A stretch of 64,000 nt of DNA, taken from positions 7,745,001 to 7,809,000 of the forward strand of contig JAUIMM010000188.1 of assembly GCA_031769625.1 (NCBI GenBank). Reading direction: 5' to 3'. This DNA comes from Taudactylus pleione. Its lineage: Eukaryota > Chordata > Amphibia > Anura > Myobatrachidae. Made by a program: the position numbers and the translations under genes. Shown here in pieces: positions 37,011 to 47,935 of the stretch. Below the pieces are notes generated by a model, which did no database searches, was not told the DNA's origin, and was given only the letters and a program-made list of their open reading frames with translations. The number at the start of each line of letters is the position of its first letter. Position 1 is the stretch's first letter.

Positions 37011-38283
37011 CAGGGCCGGTGTTACCATTAGGAAGCTTTAGGCAGCTGCCTAGAGCGCCGGCCACTAGAGGGTGCCGCTGGTTTCATTAAGTGTAGTGTG
37101 GACCGCACATAAGTGCCATCCGCACTACACAGTAACACGCACACCGGCGCCAGCGCCTGTGTGTTTGTTTTAGCAGCCGATGAGAGTCAGACATACTCTC
37201 ATTGGCTGCTGCGCCCACTGCCGGAGCCGGGCTGGAGCTCACTGTGAGCTCTGCCTTCTGGCTCCCACAGTGGGTGAAGGCAGAGACGTCATGACGTCTC
37301 CCATAATGCAGAGCAGGAGGACAGAGGAGCGAACGGGGGCAGGCGCGGGGATTCAGGTAAGTTTAATATGTCTGTGTATCTATTTTATGTGTACGGGACA
37401 CTGCATAAGGGGGACCACTACTGGGGGGCCTGTTTAAGGGACTCTGCATAGGTGGGGGCACTGTATAAGAGGCACTGCATAAGGGGGCCAACTACTGGGG
37501 GCACTGTATAAGAGGCACTGCATAGTGGGGACAACTACTGGGGGCACTGTATATGGGGCACTGCATAGAGGAACCACTACTGGGGCACTCCATAGGGGGG
37601 ACCACTATTGGAGGCACTGTATAAGGGCCACTACTGGAGGCACTGTTTAAGGGGCACTACTGGGGGCACTGCATAGGGGGGGCCACTACTGGGGGCACTG
37701 TATAAGGTGCACTGCTGAAGGCACTGTATAGGGGGGACCACTGCTGGGTGCACTACTGAGGGCACTGTATAAGGGGCACTGCATAGGGGGACCATTACTG
37801 GGGGCACTCCATAGGGAGGACCACTACTGGGGAGCACTGCTTAGGGGGGCCACTACTGGGGGCACTGTATAAAGGGCACTACTGGAGGCACTGTTTAAAG
37901 GGCTCTGGATAAGGGGCACTGTATAAGGGCACTACTGGAGGCACTGTTTAAAGAGCACTGTATAAGGGGCACTACTGAGGGCACTGTATAAGGGGCACTA
38001 CTGGAGGCTCTGTTTAAAGGGCACTGTATAAGGGGCACAGCATAGGGGGGACCACTACTGGGGGCACTGCATAGGGGGTACCACTACTGGAGGCACTTTA
38101 TAAGGGGCACTGCATAGAGGGACCACTACTGGGGGCACAGCATAGGGGGACCACTTCTGGGGGTATTGTATAAGGGGCACTACTGGGGGCACTGTATAAG
38201 GGGACCACTACTGGGGGCACAGCATATGGGGGCCACTACTAGGGGCTATGCCTAGGGTGCCAAGAAACCTTGCACCGGCCCTG
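37011..38283. mobile_element. hAT-type element carrying a minisatellite, 1273 bp
   Basis: Ends CAGGGCCGGTG and CACCGGCCCTG are perfect inverted repeats, flanked by a perfect 8 bp TSD CTCCTGGG (37003-37010 and 38284-38291). The first 370 bp is unique sequence with a CpG-rich part. The remainder is a tandem array. No transposase is present, so it would need an active hAT elsewhere. Confidence 0.93.
37425..38245. repeat. GGGGGCACTG minisatellite inside the hAT element
   Basis: Mixed units built from GGGGGCACTGTATAAGGGGC, ACTGCATAGGGGG and ACCACTACTGG, with a basic step of 17-20 bp and a higher-order step of about 50-60 bp. It ends about 40 bp before the element's right end. Confidence 0.92.
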
Positions 38284-38365
38284 CTCCTGGGCCATTGTAC
38301 TAAAGATACAAAAGGATAAGGAACACAATTAAAGCTGATGGAATTGGGGCCCCTATAGCAGGAGC

Positions 38366-38496
38366 CAGGGGTATAGCAAGCTCTATGTGGGCCCAATAGC
38401 AAAAAGTTTGGTGCAATGCACTGGTTAGAATAGAAAACTGTAACTGGGCGCCCCGTAGTGGCCGCACATCCTACACCTACTGTAGCTATGCCCCAG
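38366..38496. mobile_element. Very short hAT-like MITE, 131 bp
   Basis: Left end CAGGGGTATAGC, right end GTAGCTATGCCCCAG. Flanks GCAGGAGC and ACAGGAGC form an 8 bp TSD with one mismatch. Confidence 0.68.
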
Positions 38497-39017
38497 ACAG
38501 GAGCTGTCTGGCAAATATAAAACACAGCGGTTCAAGTGAATGTGGCACCCCAATAATTAACAAGTACCTTTTATTTTTTTTGTCATTTTTATGAATCAAT
38601 AAAAATAATATAGCACTGCATGAGCAACAATAAAGCATTTTAATAGTTTATTATTTTAATGCGTCTGCTATGTGATGATGGTGCTGGCAGAACAGGATGC
38701 AATGCTCTGATGCTTGATAAATAAGCTCTCCCAGTAAGGATAATCGCTAGCAGAAAACCTATTTATTTATTTATAGGGTGAAGTGGAAACTAACACTTTC
38801 ACTGGTAAATCAGTCCTTGTGTTTATACCAAAAAACAGTTTTTAAGGATGGGCTGGAGCTCTTGGGCCAATTCTATACTTGCCCACCAGGTTACAATTTG
38901 CCAGGCAGCTCCTCTGCCACCCAAAAGGTTCAGTAGTTTTCCAGCCCAGGGAGCACATTTCCTCCTTTGCCCCCCAGCCCAGCTTTATACTGTAGAATAG
39001 GCCCTAGAGAAGCATCT
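38497..39017. other. Unassigned sequence
   Basis: No supported gene or repeat; AT-rich in 38560-38660. Confidence 0.4.
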
Positions 39018-39308
39018 GGGCCTCATTCCTAGGCTTCATAAGTGGCTGCATCTAAAGAACGTTACAAAACTGTGCGCCATGATGTAGCGAGTATACACAT
39101 TTTTGCATTTCTCCGTGTGATTTTAAGTCGGACGAATCTAGGCCCTTTCTCTCCGTATGTGTAATGGGCATTTGTTGCGGCAACAATGCAAACGCACACA
39201 ATAGAAACCGTTTCACAAACGGTGACAACAACAGACAGAAAAACAGTAGGAAAAGTCCAGTTCGCAATCCAGCTGCATTATGATTGCGAATCTCTCAGAA
39301 TGAGGCCC
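39018..39308. mobile_element. Probable Harbinger-like MITE, 291 bp
   Basis: Left end GGGCCTCATTCCTAGG and right end TCAGAATGAGGCCC are inverted repeats similar to those at 16225 and 42572. Flanking triplets TCT and CCT match at two of three positions. Confidence 0.62.
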
Positions 39309-39410
39309 CCTACCTCCACTTCTGTCCTACGCAAAGATAGGAGTGTCTGCTTTCGTGACAAGAGTGGTCCCAGGAACAAAATACTTCTACAGTAACCTTT
39401 CTATCACTAT

Positions 39411-39689
39411 GGGCGGTATCTAATTAGCGGCGAACGGCGAAAAACTGATTTTCCGCCGATTATCCCCATTTTTCGACTGTTTGTTTTTTCACCCTATCCT
39501 ATTATTTCATCCAAAATAATAGGAAATTTTCGGTGAAAACACATAGGATCCATGATAAGTTCACAGACCTTTACGTTACGAAGAAAAACTGCACTTTTAA
39601 TTTTTTTTTTTTTTTTTTTGGGACACATCAGGTCCTGAAAAAAAAACACCACGATAAGTGCCGGCATCGGGGCTAATTGGATAGCGCCC
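39411..39689. mobile_element. Harbinger-like MITE, 279 bp
   Basis: Ends GGGCGGTATCTAATTAGC and GCTAATTGGATAGCGCCC (15 of 18 paired), with a 3 bp TSD TAT on both sides. Confidence 0.85.
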
Positions 39690-40170
39690 TATATATACAA
39701 AAACATTTATTTTCTGCTGCCGTACAGAAAGAAACTGAGAAGATGCCGGATCTGTGTGGCCTCTCCAGGAATCTGAGTCTGAGCGTCACTGAGGACAGAG
39801 GATATAGTTATTCTCCCAGACCACATAAAACATAATCAGTCACAGTTTCCAACTTACCACATGGCATTTAAATAGATTGGTAGCTAGAGATAATCCTATA
39901 CAATAATAATGTGATTTTCTATGCACAAAACTGATGAGCTGTCCCACCAACTAACCTTCATATAACCCTCCTAAAATGTCAGATTAACATAGAAATGTAC
40001 CATCCTTGTCTGTCCCCCTTTTCCTTGTTGCAGTTTATGTCTATGAATAGATGGCAGCATAATACCCAGGGTGAGATGGGGAGCGCTGTGGGATCATGGG
40101 AGCAAAACTACTTTGCAATTTTTAAAACATTTTTATTCTTGTATTGATATTATTATATGTGTCATACAAT
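39690..40170. other. Unassigned spacer between two MITEs
   Basis: No supported gene or repeat. Confidence 0.35.
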
Positions 40171-40513
40171 GGGGCAGACTCAATTAGCTGTGGGGATTGC
40201 CACGTGGCTAATTGCCGCGCCGGACCAATTCAATGGCCGGGGATTACTTGAGCGGGAGTCCCTGAGATCCCACGCGCGAGTCCCCGCAGTTGGACTTTAC
40301 CTCGCAGCTCAGCGCAGGTGCAAACTAAAATCCACACTATAACAACCAAATCTGCCTCGCACGCGGGGAAAAAAAAACCCATTGATTACGCAGAATCCCA
40401 ATTTTACGGCGCGGGAAAAAGGCTATTTAATTGAATAGCTTATCCACGCGCCGCAGAGATTTAGGACGGCAATTAGTCGCGGGGAGAACCCTGCGGCTAA
40501 TTGAATCTGTCCC
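40171..40513. mobile_element. Harbinger-like MITE, 343 bp
   Basis: Ends GGGGCAGACTCAATTAGC and GCTAATTGAATCTGTCCC (16 of 18 paired), with a 3 bp TSD AAT on both sides. The interior is CpG-rich with several CGCG words. Confidence 0.87.
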
Positions 40514-41225
40514 AATGTGTATCATGTATTTATAAGAAGGCTAAAGAATAAGAGAGATTTGTAATAGTCAACCACAGTTTACACTTAGGTGTATCCATAA
40601 ATTAAGCACAGTTTAGGTAGCCATAATGTGGGCTGTACCAATAGATGGCAGGGGTTGTGCCATGATGTTGGCCCCTGGTGCTGTGCGGGAAGGTTGGAGG
40701 AGGGAGGAGGTGGGAAGCATAGGACAATTTACACCGGATTTTGGCATAAAATTTAGATTATCGCTTGGAAAGGGTGGGGGGCACAGGCCACCTTGACAGG
40801 AGCAGATGGGGAAATCTTATGATCCCACCCCGGATGCCATATTTACTTGCCACAGTATAGAGAGCAGACTGTATGAGCAAGTGGACATTACAAGAGCCTC
40901 ATCCAATTCCGGAGTGTGGGCAACGAATTCACGATTTCTCTTGAACCCAATAACAGACACGTCTACTATAATGGTTATACAGTAGTTACTCTCTTCAGTA
41001 TACAAAAGGCTCATATCAATTTAAAATGGAGAAATGAGACATCCAGGTGCCCTGCAGGTTGCTCAGGCTCAATGCCGCCATCAGAAATTGTCTTGTCCAG
41101 TCGTAATGAAGCCCAGAGATGCTGTCACTGGAACATGGAGCTAGGAAGACCCTGCAGGGTCACACATTTAAGTTAACTGTGGGGAGACAATGGAGGTGTG
41201 GCTTGTATCCAGGCGTCAACCTCCC
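40514..41225. other. Unassigned sequence
   Basis: No supported gene or repeat. Confidence 0.4.
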
Positions 41226-42440
41226 CACAAGCCACTTACAGTACATGCCCATCAGCCATGCCCCACATACTCCATACATTTCCATCAGAAATCCTCACAT
41301 GCCATAATACATGTGCCTGTGACCTCCGATGTGACCTTTACATGCACATCAGATCTCCTATGTGACCCCTCCCCACATGATATCAAACCTCACATGCCCA
41401 TCAGACATCCCCATATGCCCTAATACTTCCTCACTTGCTCCTCAGACCTCCCCACATACCCATCAGACATCCCCATGTGCCATAAGACTTCCTCACATGC
41501 TCAGACCTACCATGCTTCCCTCACATGCCCATCAGACCTCCCCACATTCCCATCAGACATCCCCTTGTGCCATAAGACTTCCTCACATGTTCCTCAGACC
41601 TACCATGTTTCCCTCACATGCCCATCAGACATCCCCATGTGCCATAAAATTTCCTCACTTGCTCCTCAGACCTCCCATGCGACCCTCACATACCCATCAG
41701 ACCTCCCCACATCCCCATCAGACATTCCCATGCGCCATAAGACTTCCTCACATGCTCCCCAGACCTCCCATGCGACCCTCACATGCCAATCAGACCTCCC
41801 CACATCCCCATCAGACATCACCATGTGCCATAAGACTTCCTCACATACTCCTCAGACCTCCCATGTGACCCATGCTCATCAGACCACTCCCCACATCCCC
41901 ATCAGACCTCCCCACATCCCCATCAGATATCCCCATGTGCCATAAGACTTCCTGACCTGCTCCTGAGACCTACCATGCTTCCCTCACATGCCCATCAGAC
42001 CTCCCCACATCCCCATCAGACATCCCCATGTGCCATAAGATTTCCTCACTTGCTCCTCAGACCTCTCATGCGACCCTCACATGCCCATCAGACCTCCTCA
42101 CATCCCCATCAGACATCTCCATGTGCCACAAGACTTCCTCACATACTCCTCAGACCACCTATGTGACCTACACATGCCCAGCAGACCACTCCCCACATCA
42201 CCATCAGACATCCCCATGTGCCATAAGACTTCCTCATGTGCTCCTCAGACCTCCCATGTGACCCTCACAAGCTCATCAGACCTCCCCACATGCCCATCAG
42301 ACCTCCCCACATCCCCATCAGACATCTCCATGTGCCATAAGATTTCCCCACATGCTCCTCAGACCTCCCATGTGACCTACACATGCTCATCAGACCACTC
42401 CCCACATGCCCGTCAGACTTCCCCCATGTTCCTTCCATGT
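41226..42440. repeat. CAGACCTCCC / CATGCCCAT minisatellite
   Basis: Composite tandem repeat. The basic steps are CACATGCCCATCAGACCTCC, CCACATCCCCATCAGACATC and CCCATGTGCCATAAGACTTC, then CTCACATGCTCCTCAGACCT. They combine into a higher-order unit of about 90-110 bp present some ten times. Open frames at 41190-42446 come from the repeat. Confidence 0.93.
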
Positions 42441-42557
42441 CATTAGACAGCCTAGTTAGACTCAGGAGACTCGCGAGTCGCGGGTGAAAGGCGCCAATGA
42501 GCTCGCTCAGTCTACAAGGCTGAGCCACGCCCCCCTGCTACATTTTACTTCAGCGCG

Positions 42558-44170
42558 ATGGAAGACACAGTGGGCCTGATTCAGACCCGCTTGCGAGCGC
42601 TAAGCGCTTGCAAGCGGGTCGATGGTGCCCTAGTGTGCATGCGCACGACGGAGGGAGCATGCGACGGCCAAGATCCAAAAGCACTCCTGGGCTTGCGGCA
42701 GCGAGACCCTACCACAGGGTCTCGTCGCAAGCCCGATGGTCGTGATGGTCTTGACCATCGCGACCATCTTTTTGGCCGCTCGCATAAGCTGTAGGTGGTC
42801 CCCCACAGCTATGCGAGCGGCCAGGAGGCCGCTCCAATATTAGGTAGGACGGTCCTGATTCAGAGCGAGCGCTCTTGTCAAAGCGTCCGGCTCTGAATCA
42901 GGCCCAGTGTCTTTATCTGCCACAGACATGCTGCTGGTGTCCCCATTCATCAGTAAAAGAGGTAGGCAGTCCTCCAGGCATAACCTGGATGAGGATGCTA
43001 GTAGTTCTTCCTCAGGTGAGGAAATTATATTTAAAAGAAGAAAGTTAATTAACCCCGTCAAGTCGGAAGACAGCAGGGACACCTCTGAAGAGGGGGAGAT
43101 TAGTCAGGCTGCAGAGACTCCTTCCCCTCCAGCATATTCTCACAGAGTGGTGAGAAAATACACCTATAAAAAGAAAAATACTGACCGTGTTTCTTCAAGA
43201 GATGCCTGCTCAGGACAAAACATCTCTTTCCCAGGTATTGCCCATAGCTGGAATACCTCTAAGATCCACAGCAGACCTCCCTCTCCCGTCCATGGTCAGC
43301 ACATATTTCCTGCCTCGGACTGGCAGTACGCGCCACAGCTCATAAGGGGGCCAGTCAGCATCACGCACCGCTCCTGCCTCACTCACATAAGTTCGCTAAT
43401 CTCACCCTCAAATAGATTGGGAGTCGGAGGGGGTAACTAGAACTATCGTGTCCTTTCGCAGAGGCAAGTATAGTGATTTATAAATGGCCCAGATAGCATT
43501 AGCAGGCAGAATGCCCCCGTCCAAAATTCATTCCTCTCACTGGGCCCTCAGCGAGCGTTCCCAGGTATATAATTTTGCTCAATTAGCCTTCAGAATGGCT
43601 CTCATTAAGGTGGACGAGATGGTTCTCTGCAACCATACTGGCATTCCTGACATTCCCGCTTTGTTTGCCCCCGAGATTGGTCCGGCCTTTGTCACTCGTT
43701 GGGGATAAGCCCCAGAGTGATTTTTTAGTTAAATTACTTAAGTTCAGTTTAAAGTTTTGGATGCGGCTGGTCCTCTGTTATTTGTCCTAGACAAAGCAGA
43801 AAAAGAAGGGGTCTCAGAGGGCTCCGCTTCCAAGATGGCCCTCTTAAAAGCTATAAGCAGGGCTACCCTAATGATTGGCCAGACTTTTGATTTCATATCC
43901 AATTCCTGTAGAACTCACTGGCTGGCTAGTGCAGGTCTGACTAATCTAGTCCCCAGACCAGTAGACGTTCCTAACTTAACAGATTGTGACCTTTTTGGCC
44001 CTGACTTCATAGATGAAGTGAAAGTCCACTATAAAGCCCGTAAGTCATTCTGCGGGCGCCAGCAATTCGACCCGAGACCAACGGCCAGAGCTCCAAGAGG
44101 AAGATTCTCCTGGACACGGATCGCGAAAGGCACATGCATACTCCTCCAGGAAAGACAGAGGATATGGTAA
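42558..44170 (+). pseudogene. DIRS gag-like ORF1, broken
   Basis: The reading frame opens at ATG 42558 and is interrupted after 14 bases by the MITE at 42572-42905. It resumes at 42909 in phase when one AGT duplicate is discounted. The N-terminal part is Ser/Glu/Lys-rich with a serine run and an acidic patch, fitting a DIRS nucleocapsid-like protein. The frame is lost around 43380-43440. Further gag-like pieces follow in other frames at 43484-43705 (containing SQVYNFAQLAFRMALIKVDE) and 43757-44100 (a segment with FDFISNSCRTHWLASAGL). Stops and frameshifts show it is a pseudogene. The assignment rests on position upstream of a DIRS RT and overall character, not on a conserved catalytic motif. 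Confidence 0.7.
42572..42905. mobile_element. Harbinger-like MITE inserted in DIRS ORF1, 334 bp
   Basis: Ends GGGCCTGATTCAGA and TCTGAATCAGGCCC are perfect inverted repeats. AGT on both sides (42569-42571, 42906-42908) is the 3 bp TSD. The interior matches the element at 16225-16722 (CGGGTCGATG, GGTCTTGACCATCG, GCCAGGAGGCCGC). It lies four codons after the ORF1 start, so it arrived after the DIRS copy. Confidence 0.92.
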
Positions 44171-44195
44171 GTCAGTTACCTTCACTCCCTCCTCC

Positions 44196-44905
44196 TTGTC
44201 TTTCTCAAACATAGTTTCCTGGAGACAGATCACCGCAGACAGGTGGTTGCTAAGGATTGGGGAGAAAGGTTTGTCCCTCCCACTTTTCTATTTTCTACGT
44301 CAGGTTTATCCCTGCTCAAAAAAACGCCAGTCCTTTATTAGATGGTGTCCTATCCCTTGCCCTTCAGCAGGACAAAACAGAGTTGGCAGATCCTTCCAGG
44401 AGAGGCTGGATCAGTCACCTGTTCCCTGTCAAAAAAACAGGACGGTTCATACAGACTGTATTTAAATGTCAAAACCCTGAATCAGTATATAAAACCTCAT
44501 TCTTTCTGTATGGAGAGCTTAGTGGATGTACCCTTCCTGCTCACCAAGAACGATTTTTGTATCAAAATAGACCTCAAAGAGGCCTTTCACACATTTCAAA
44601 TGCATCCAAATCACTGGAGGCTCTTAAGATTCCTCTGGAAGGGTGTCCTCTATCAGTGGACAGTAATGGTTTTTGGGCTATCCAATGCCCCTTACACATT
44701 CACACGCCTGATGAAGGCGGTAGTTACACACCTCCGTCAGATGGGAGTTCGCTGTATAATCTACCTGGACGATCTGGTGGCCCACTCAAACCGGGCCACC
44801 AGGATCCAGGTTTTCTCCATGCTCCCCTGGTATGCAGGCACTCTCAAAACCTTCTCTCAGCTTTCCTTCGACAGGATCGGGATTGGATGGACAAAATCCT
44901 CCTAG
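44196..44905 (+). pseudogene. DIRS reverse transcriptase domain, frameshifted
   Basis: RNA-dependent DNA polymerase remnant. Motifs appear in order: a WRQITADRWLL start (frame of 44196), LLDGVLSLALQQDK and LFPVKK (frame of 44257), then in the frame of 44342 KKQDGSYRLYLNVKTLNQY, FCIKIDLKEAFHTFQM (motif A, catalytic Asp), VFGLSNAPYTFTRLM (motif B) and IIYLDDLVAHS (motif C with the catalytic Asp pair). At least two frameshifts separate these pieces. The motif order and the YLDD box fit DIRS-type RT. The frame ends at 44905, short of the connection to RNase H. Confidence 0.88.
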
Positions 44906-44985
44906 ATCCCATAGTTCGCAGAGAGATTCGCAGCTAGACAGCCCTTCCCCTACCCTCTCCCAGACTTCTGCTTCCTCCACCACTG

Positions 44986-45552
44986 GACATAGTCATCACG
45001 TCAGACGCGTCTCTTTTGGGCTGGGGAGCATATACAAAACACACAGCAGTAAGGGGAAGGTGATCTGCTCAAGAGTCGACAGCTCATATCAATCTCTTGG
45101 AATGGAGGGCTGCCAGGTTAGCTTTTTCTGCACTAGTCCTACCAAATTCCCAGGAGATATCAGTCCAGCTTTGCCTGGACAACAGGACTGCAGTTTCTTA
45201 TCTCAACAGAATGGCAGGCACTCGATCCCTCATTCTCTGCCAAGAAGCAATAGACATCTGGAACTGGGTGGTGGAGCAATCCATACTTCTATGTGCAATA
45301 TATGTTCCAGGAGAGCTAAACAAGTTAGCCGATTTCTTATCCAGGAAAGAACTCACACTGGATCGTGCAACTCTGAAACCGGAAGTTTTTTTCAACATTG
45401 TGAAGACCTTTGGTCAACCACAGGTGGACCTGTTTGCAACTCCATCAAACACTCAGGTTCCAACCTTTGTCTCCAGAATCTGGACTCAAGAGGCCATGCA
45501 CATGGACGCAATGTCCTTCACATGGACAGACCTTCCTTTTCCTTGTACCTAA
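44986..45552 (+). pseudogene. DIRS RNase H domain with one in-frame stop
   Basis: A single frame carries ITSDASLLGWGAY (first catalytic Asp), an in-frame TGA at 45061-45063 where Trp is expected, then LLEWRAARLAF (Glu), CLDNRTAVSYLNR (Asp) and LADFLSR (last Asp). PQVDLFATPSNTQVPTF then follows, a characteristic DIRS segment after RNase H. All four acidic residues of the RNase H fold are still present. The frame closes at 45552 and recognisable similarity ends there. Confidence 0.88.
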
Positions 45553-45560
45553 CCCACCAG

Positions 45561-46203
45561 CTGTTGCTAGGTGATGATCCTATTCCTTAGAACAAAGAGA
45601 GTTTGCAGGTCATAGATTTCTGCAAACTGGTGCTTTTCCCTGGTTGAAGTAAACAGACACATGCAATGTGTGCAGTTAGCACTGAGCAAAGATGTATTGT
45701 GTTCCCAACCTACAGTAACTTGCATTGCGCAGGTCAGTGATGTCATGAGAAGAGACAAGTGGTAACATACGGTAAGCAAAGGAGTTTTAAGGGCTAATCA
45801 ATAAAAAGAGCGGAGAATTGCTTCTACCTATCATTTTATAGAATGTACTCAATAAATGCTACAGGAAAGCTGATTGGTTGTTATGGACAACCACTCCACT
45901 ATTTTCACTGCTTGATACATCAACCCCTAAAGACCATAGTTGGTAAATAAATTGCAAAATCACTATCAAATGGAGCTGCCATGTTGGGGTTGGAGGTACT
46001 GGTGGGCCTGATCATTTGGGTGGCTGAGCTAGTCATCGGAATTGGAGAAACTTCTACTGTATTAATATGGCAGCTTTCATTACACATCAGTTTGTATTAA
46101 ACCGTACAGTATGCCTCCGCTATCACCCGCTGGTCAGGGGCCCTACTGACATTTTTACTCATGATGCTGAATTAATTGACTCATTACTAAACACAATTAA
46201 TGG
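45561..46203. other. Unassigned, with one short dispersed repeat
   Basis: 45800-45950 (GGAGAATTGCTTCTACC, GCTGATTGGTTGTTATGGAC, CACTGCTTGATACATCAACC) has the look of a dispersed MITE-type repeat. No second copy with the same ends is seen here, although a TGATTGGTTGGT word recurs at 47751. Confidence 0.45.
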
Positions 46204-46292
46204 ATTACAGGCAGGGCCGGTGCTTGGGTGTTCGGTGCCTCCCTGCAGACTATAAATTTGCCCCTTCTCACCTCTATCAGGGACAGACAGCT

Positions 46293-46298
<6 letters not shown>

Positions 46299-46334
<36 letters not shown>
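46299..46334. repeat. (CT)n microsatellite
   Basis: Uninterrupted TC dinucleotides of about 18 copies, inside the outer hAT element. Confidence 0.97.
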
Positions 46335-46337
<3 letters not shown>

Positions 46338-46664
46338 CTCTTCCTGGCATTGTAGTGTGCAGTTGAGGCAGGTCTGCACATGCGCGGTTTGACATCATCG
46401 TGTATATTGCGCATGTAAACTGGCGGTCTACATGCTATTGCTGGCAGTGGCGCTGCTCATAGCATTTTAACAAGACAGGGACACACACTAGTTTCTCCCC
46501 CTCAGGAGTGGATAATGCCAGGCAATGAAACCAGTTCCTAACCGGGCAGCCACGGACATAAATTTTAATTCAGGCAGATCTGCAACCACCCATTTGCCAG
46601 ATCGCCGATCCGCCTGAATTTACATGTAATGTTTGTCTGTGGTCGCCCGGTCCAACCCCGCACC

Positions 46665-47039
46665 CAGGGGCGTTTCTAGAAAGGAGGGGGCCCGTGTGCA
46701 GTCTCCGACACGGGCGCCCTCCTCTCCGCCCGGCGGCCGGCAGCGCACTCAGCTGTGCGCGGCCAGCGCCGAAGTTATAGACTCTGTGCACTACAGTGTG
46801 CCCAGAGTCTATAATTAATGCACAGGTCACCGGGAAAATGGCCACAGCGGCCATTTTCCCTGTACTGCGCATGTGCAAATGATGGAAATACGGCTTCTGC
46901 GGCCATTTTCCAGTCGTTTTACAGTGCCGGACCACCACGCCGACGTGGGACTCAAGAGAGGTAATATTATGGGTGCAGGGTGTGCAGTGCGGGGCCCGTG
47001 TTCCCCGCACACCCTGCACCCATTATAGATATGCCCCTG
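46665..47039. mobile_element. Nested hAT-type MITE, 375 bp
   Basis: Ends CAGGGGCGTTTCTAGA and TATAGATATGCCCCTG. Flanks CCCGCACC and CCCGGACC are an 8 bp TSD with one mismatch. It is a close sister of 24698-25071 throughout. Confidence 0.9.
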
Positions 47040-47233
47040 CCCGGACCACCCCTCAGTTTCGCCCCGCCCTACCAGGCCCGCCAATGACACTGCTGCACTG
47101 ACTGCCTCAGCCTGCCTGTCGCAGACGCAGCGAGTGCAGCTGTAAAGGCGCATAGAACGCAAATAGCGGGAAGGGCGCTTCTCCAGCCTTGTGCTTACAC
47201 CGTGGACTCCATGGCGCTGTCCCTGATTACAGG

Positions 47234-47645
47234 TTTCTATGTGAGTGTCACTTTTGGCTGTTTCAGTGCTCTCCTTCACCTACACCAGCGCACCTATTCC
47301 CGGGTCATTCTGCTTCTACCATAACTCTACATGTTCTGCAAAAGTTTTGCCAATGCGTAATATTTAACACAACAGCCCTTTTTTACCATGTGCTCGTGTA
47401 AGAGGGCATGGGGCGTCTCTCACTGGGGGAGAGCCTGGCAATGCGTGTCTGCTTACCGCATCAGAGGTGCCCTGTACCCTTCAATGGAACTCAATGCCCA
47501 AGTGGGTCTTTACTGCCTTATTGCAGTTGGGGGAGGTAGGTTTGCACCTGTAAGTAGCCGGCACAACGCCATTATACATTGCATATGCACTCCAGCCCGA
47601 CCTACCTTTCAAGAAGTAGCGGCGGAAATGTTCCTCTCAATTCGT
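47234..47645. other. Unassigned sequence
   Basis: No supported gene or repeat. Confidence 0.35.
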
Positions 47646-47806
47646 AGATGTACTAAGCCTTGCAGAGAGATAAAGTGGAGACTGATAAAGTACCAACCAA
47701 TCAGCTCCTGCCATTTTTCAAACAGCCTGCAACATGACAGTTAGGGACTGATTGGTTGGTACTTTATAGCTGGCCACTTTATTTTTCTCTAAGGTTTAGT
47801 ACATCT
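47646..47806. mobile_element. Palindromic MITE, 161 bp
   Basis: AGATGTACTAAGCCTTGCAG at the left pairs with CTAAGGTTTAGTACATCT at the right. The arms continue (GAGATAAAGTGG / CCACTTTATTTTTCTC), and an inner pair AGTACCAACCAATCAG / CTGATTGGTTGGTACT is perfect. Almost the whole element can fold into one hairpin. Confidence 0.85.
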
Positions 47807-47825
47807 CCCCCCATCATCACATTGT

Positions 47826-47935
47826 CTCATACTTGCCAACTCTCCCTCATTGTTGGGGAGACTCCCTGAAATAGTAGTAATCTCCCTGACTCCCTGAAGA
47901 GTCCAGCAATCTCCCTGATTGCACCTTATCACCAT
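47826..47935. repeat. CTCCCTGA-type dispersed repeat copy
   Basis: ATACTTGCCAACTCTCCCTC, GGGGAGACTCCCTGAAAT and repeated AATCTCCCTGA words. Same family as 33546-33700 and, inverted, 23985-24140. Confidence 0.65.

Larger units (their letters stand above)
42441..45560 (+). mobile_element. Truncated DIRS-like retrotransposon
   Basis: Gag-like, reverse transcriptase and RNase H regions occur in the order of DIRS elements (tyrosine-recombinase retrotransposons, common in amphibians). The coding parts lie in several frames. The right end stops just after the RNase H domain, so the methyltransferase-like domain, tyrosine recombinase and terminal repeats are missing. The left boundary is approximate: the minisatellite ends near 42440 and about 115 bp of leader precede the gag-like ATG. 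This copy cannot move by itself. Confidence 0.88.
46212..47225. mobile_element. hAT-type element with a nested hAT copy, 1014 bp
   Basis: Starts CAGGGCCGGTGC and ends GCGCTGTCCCTG. A perfect 8 bp TSD, ATTACAGG, lies at 46204-46211 and 47226-47233. It contains a (CT)n tract and a second hAT element at 46665-47039. No transposase. Confidence 0.88.
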
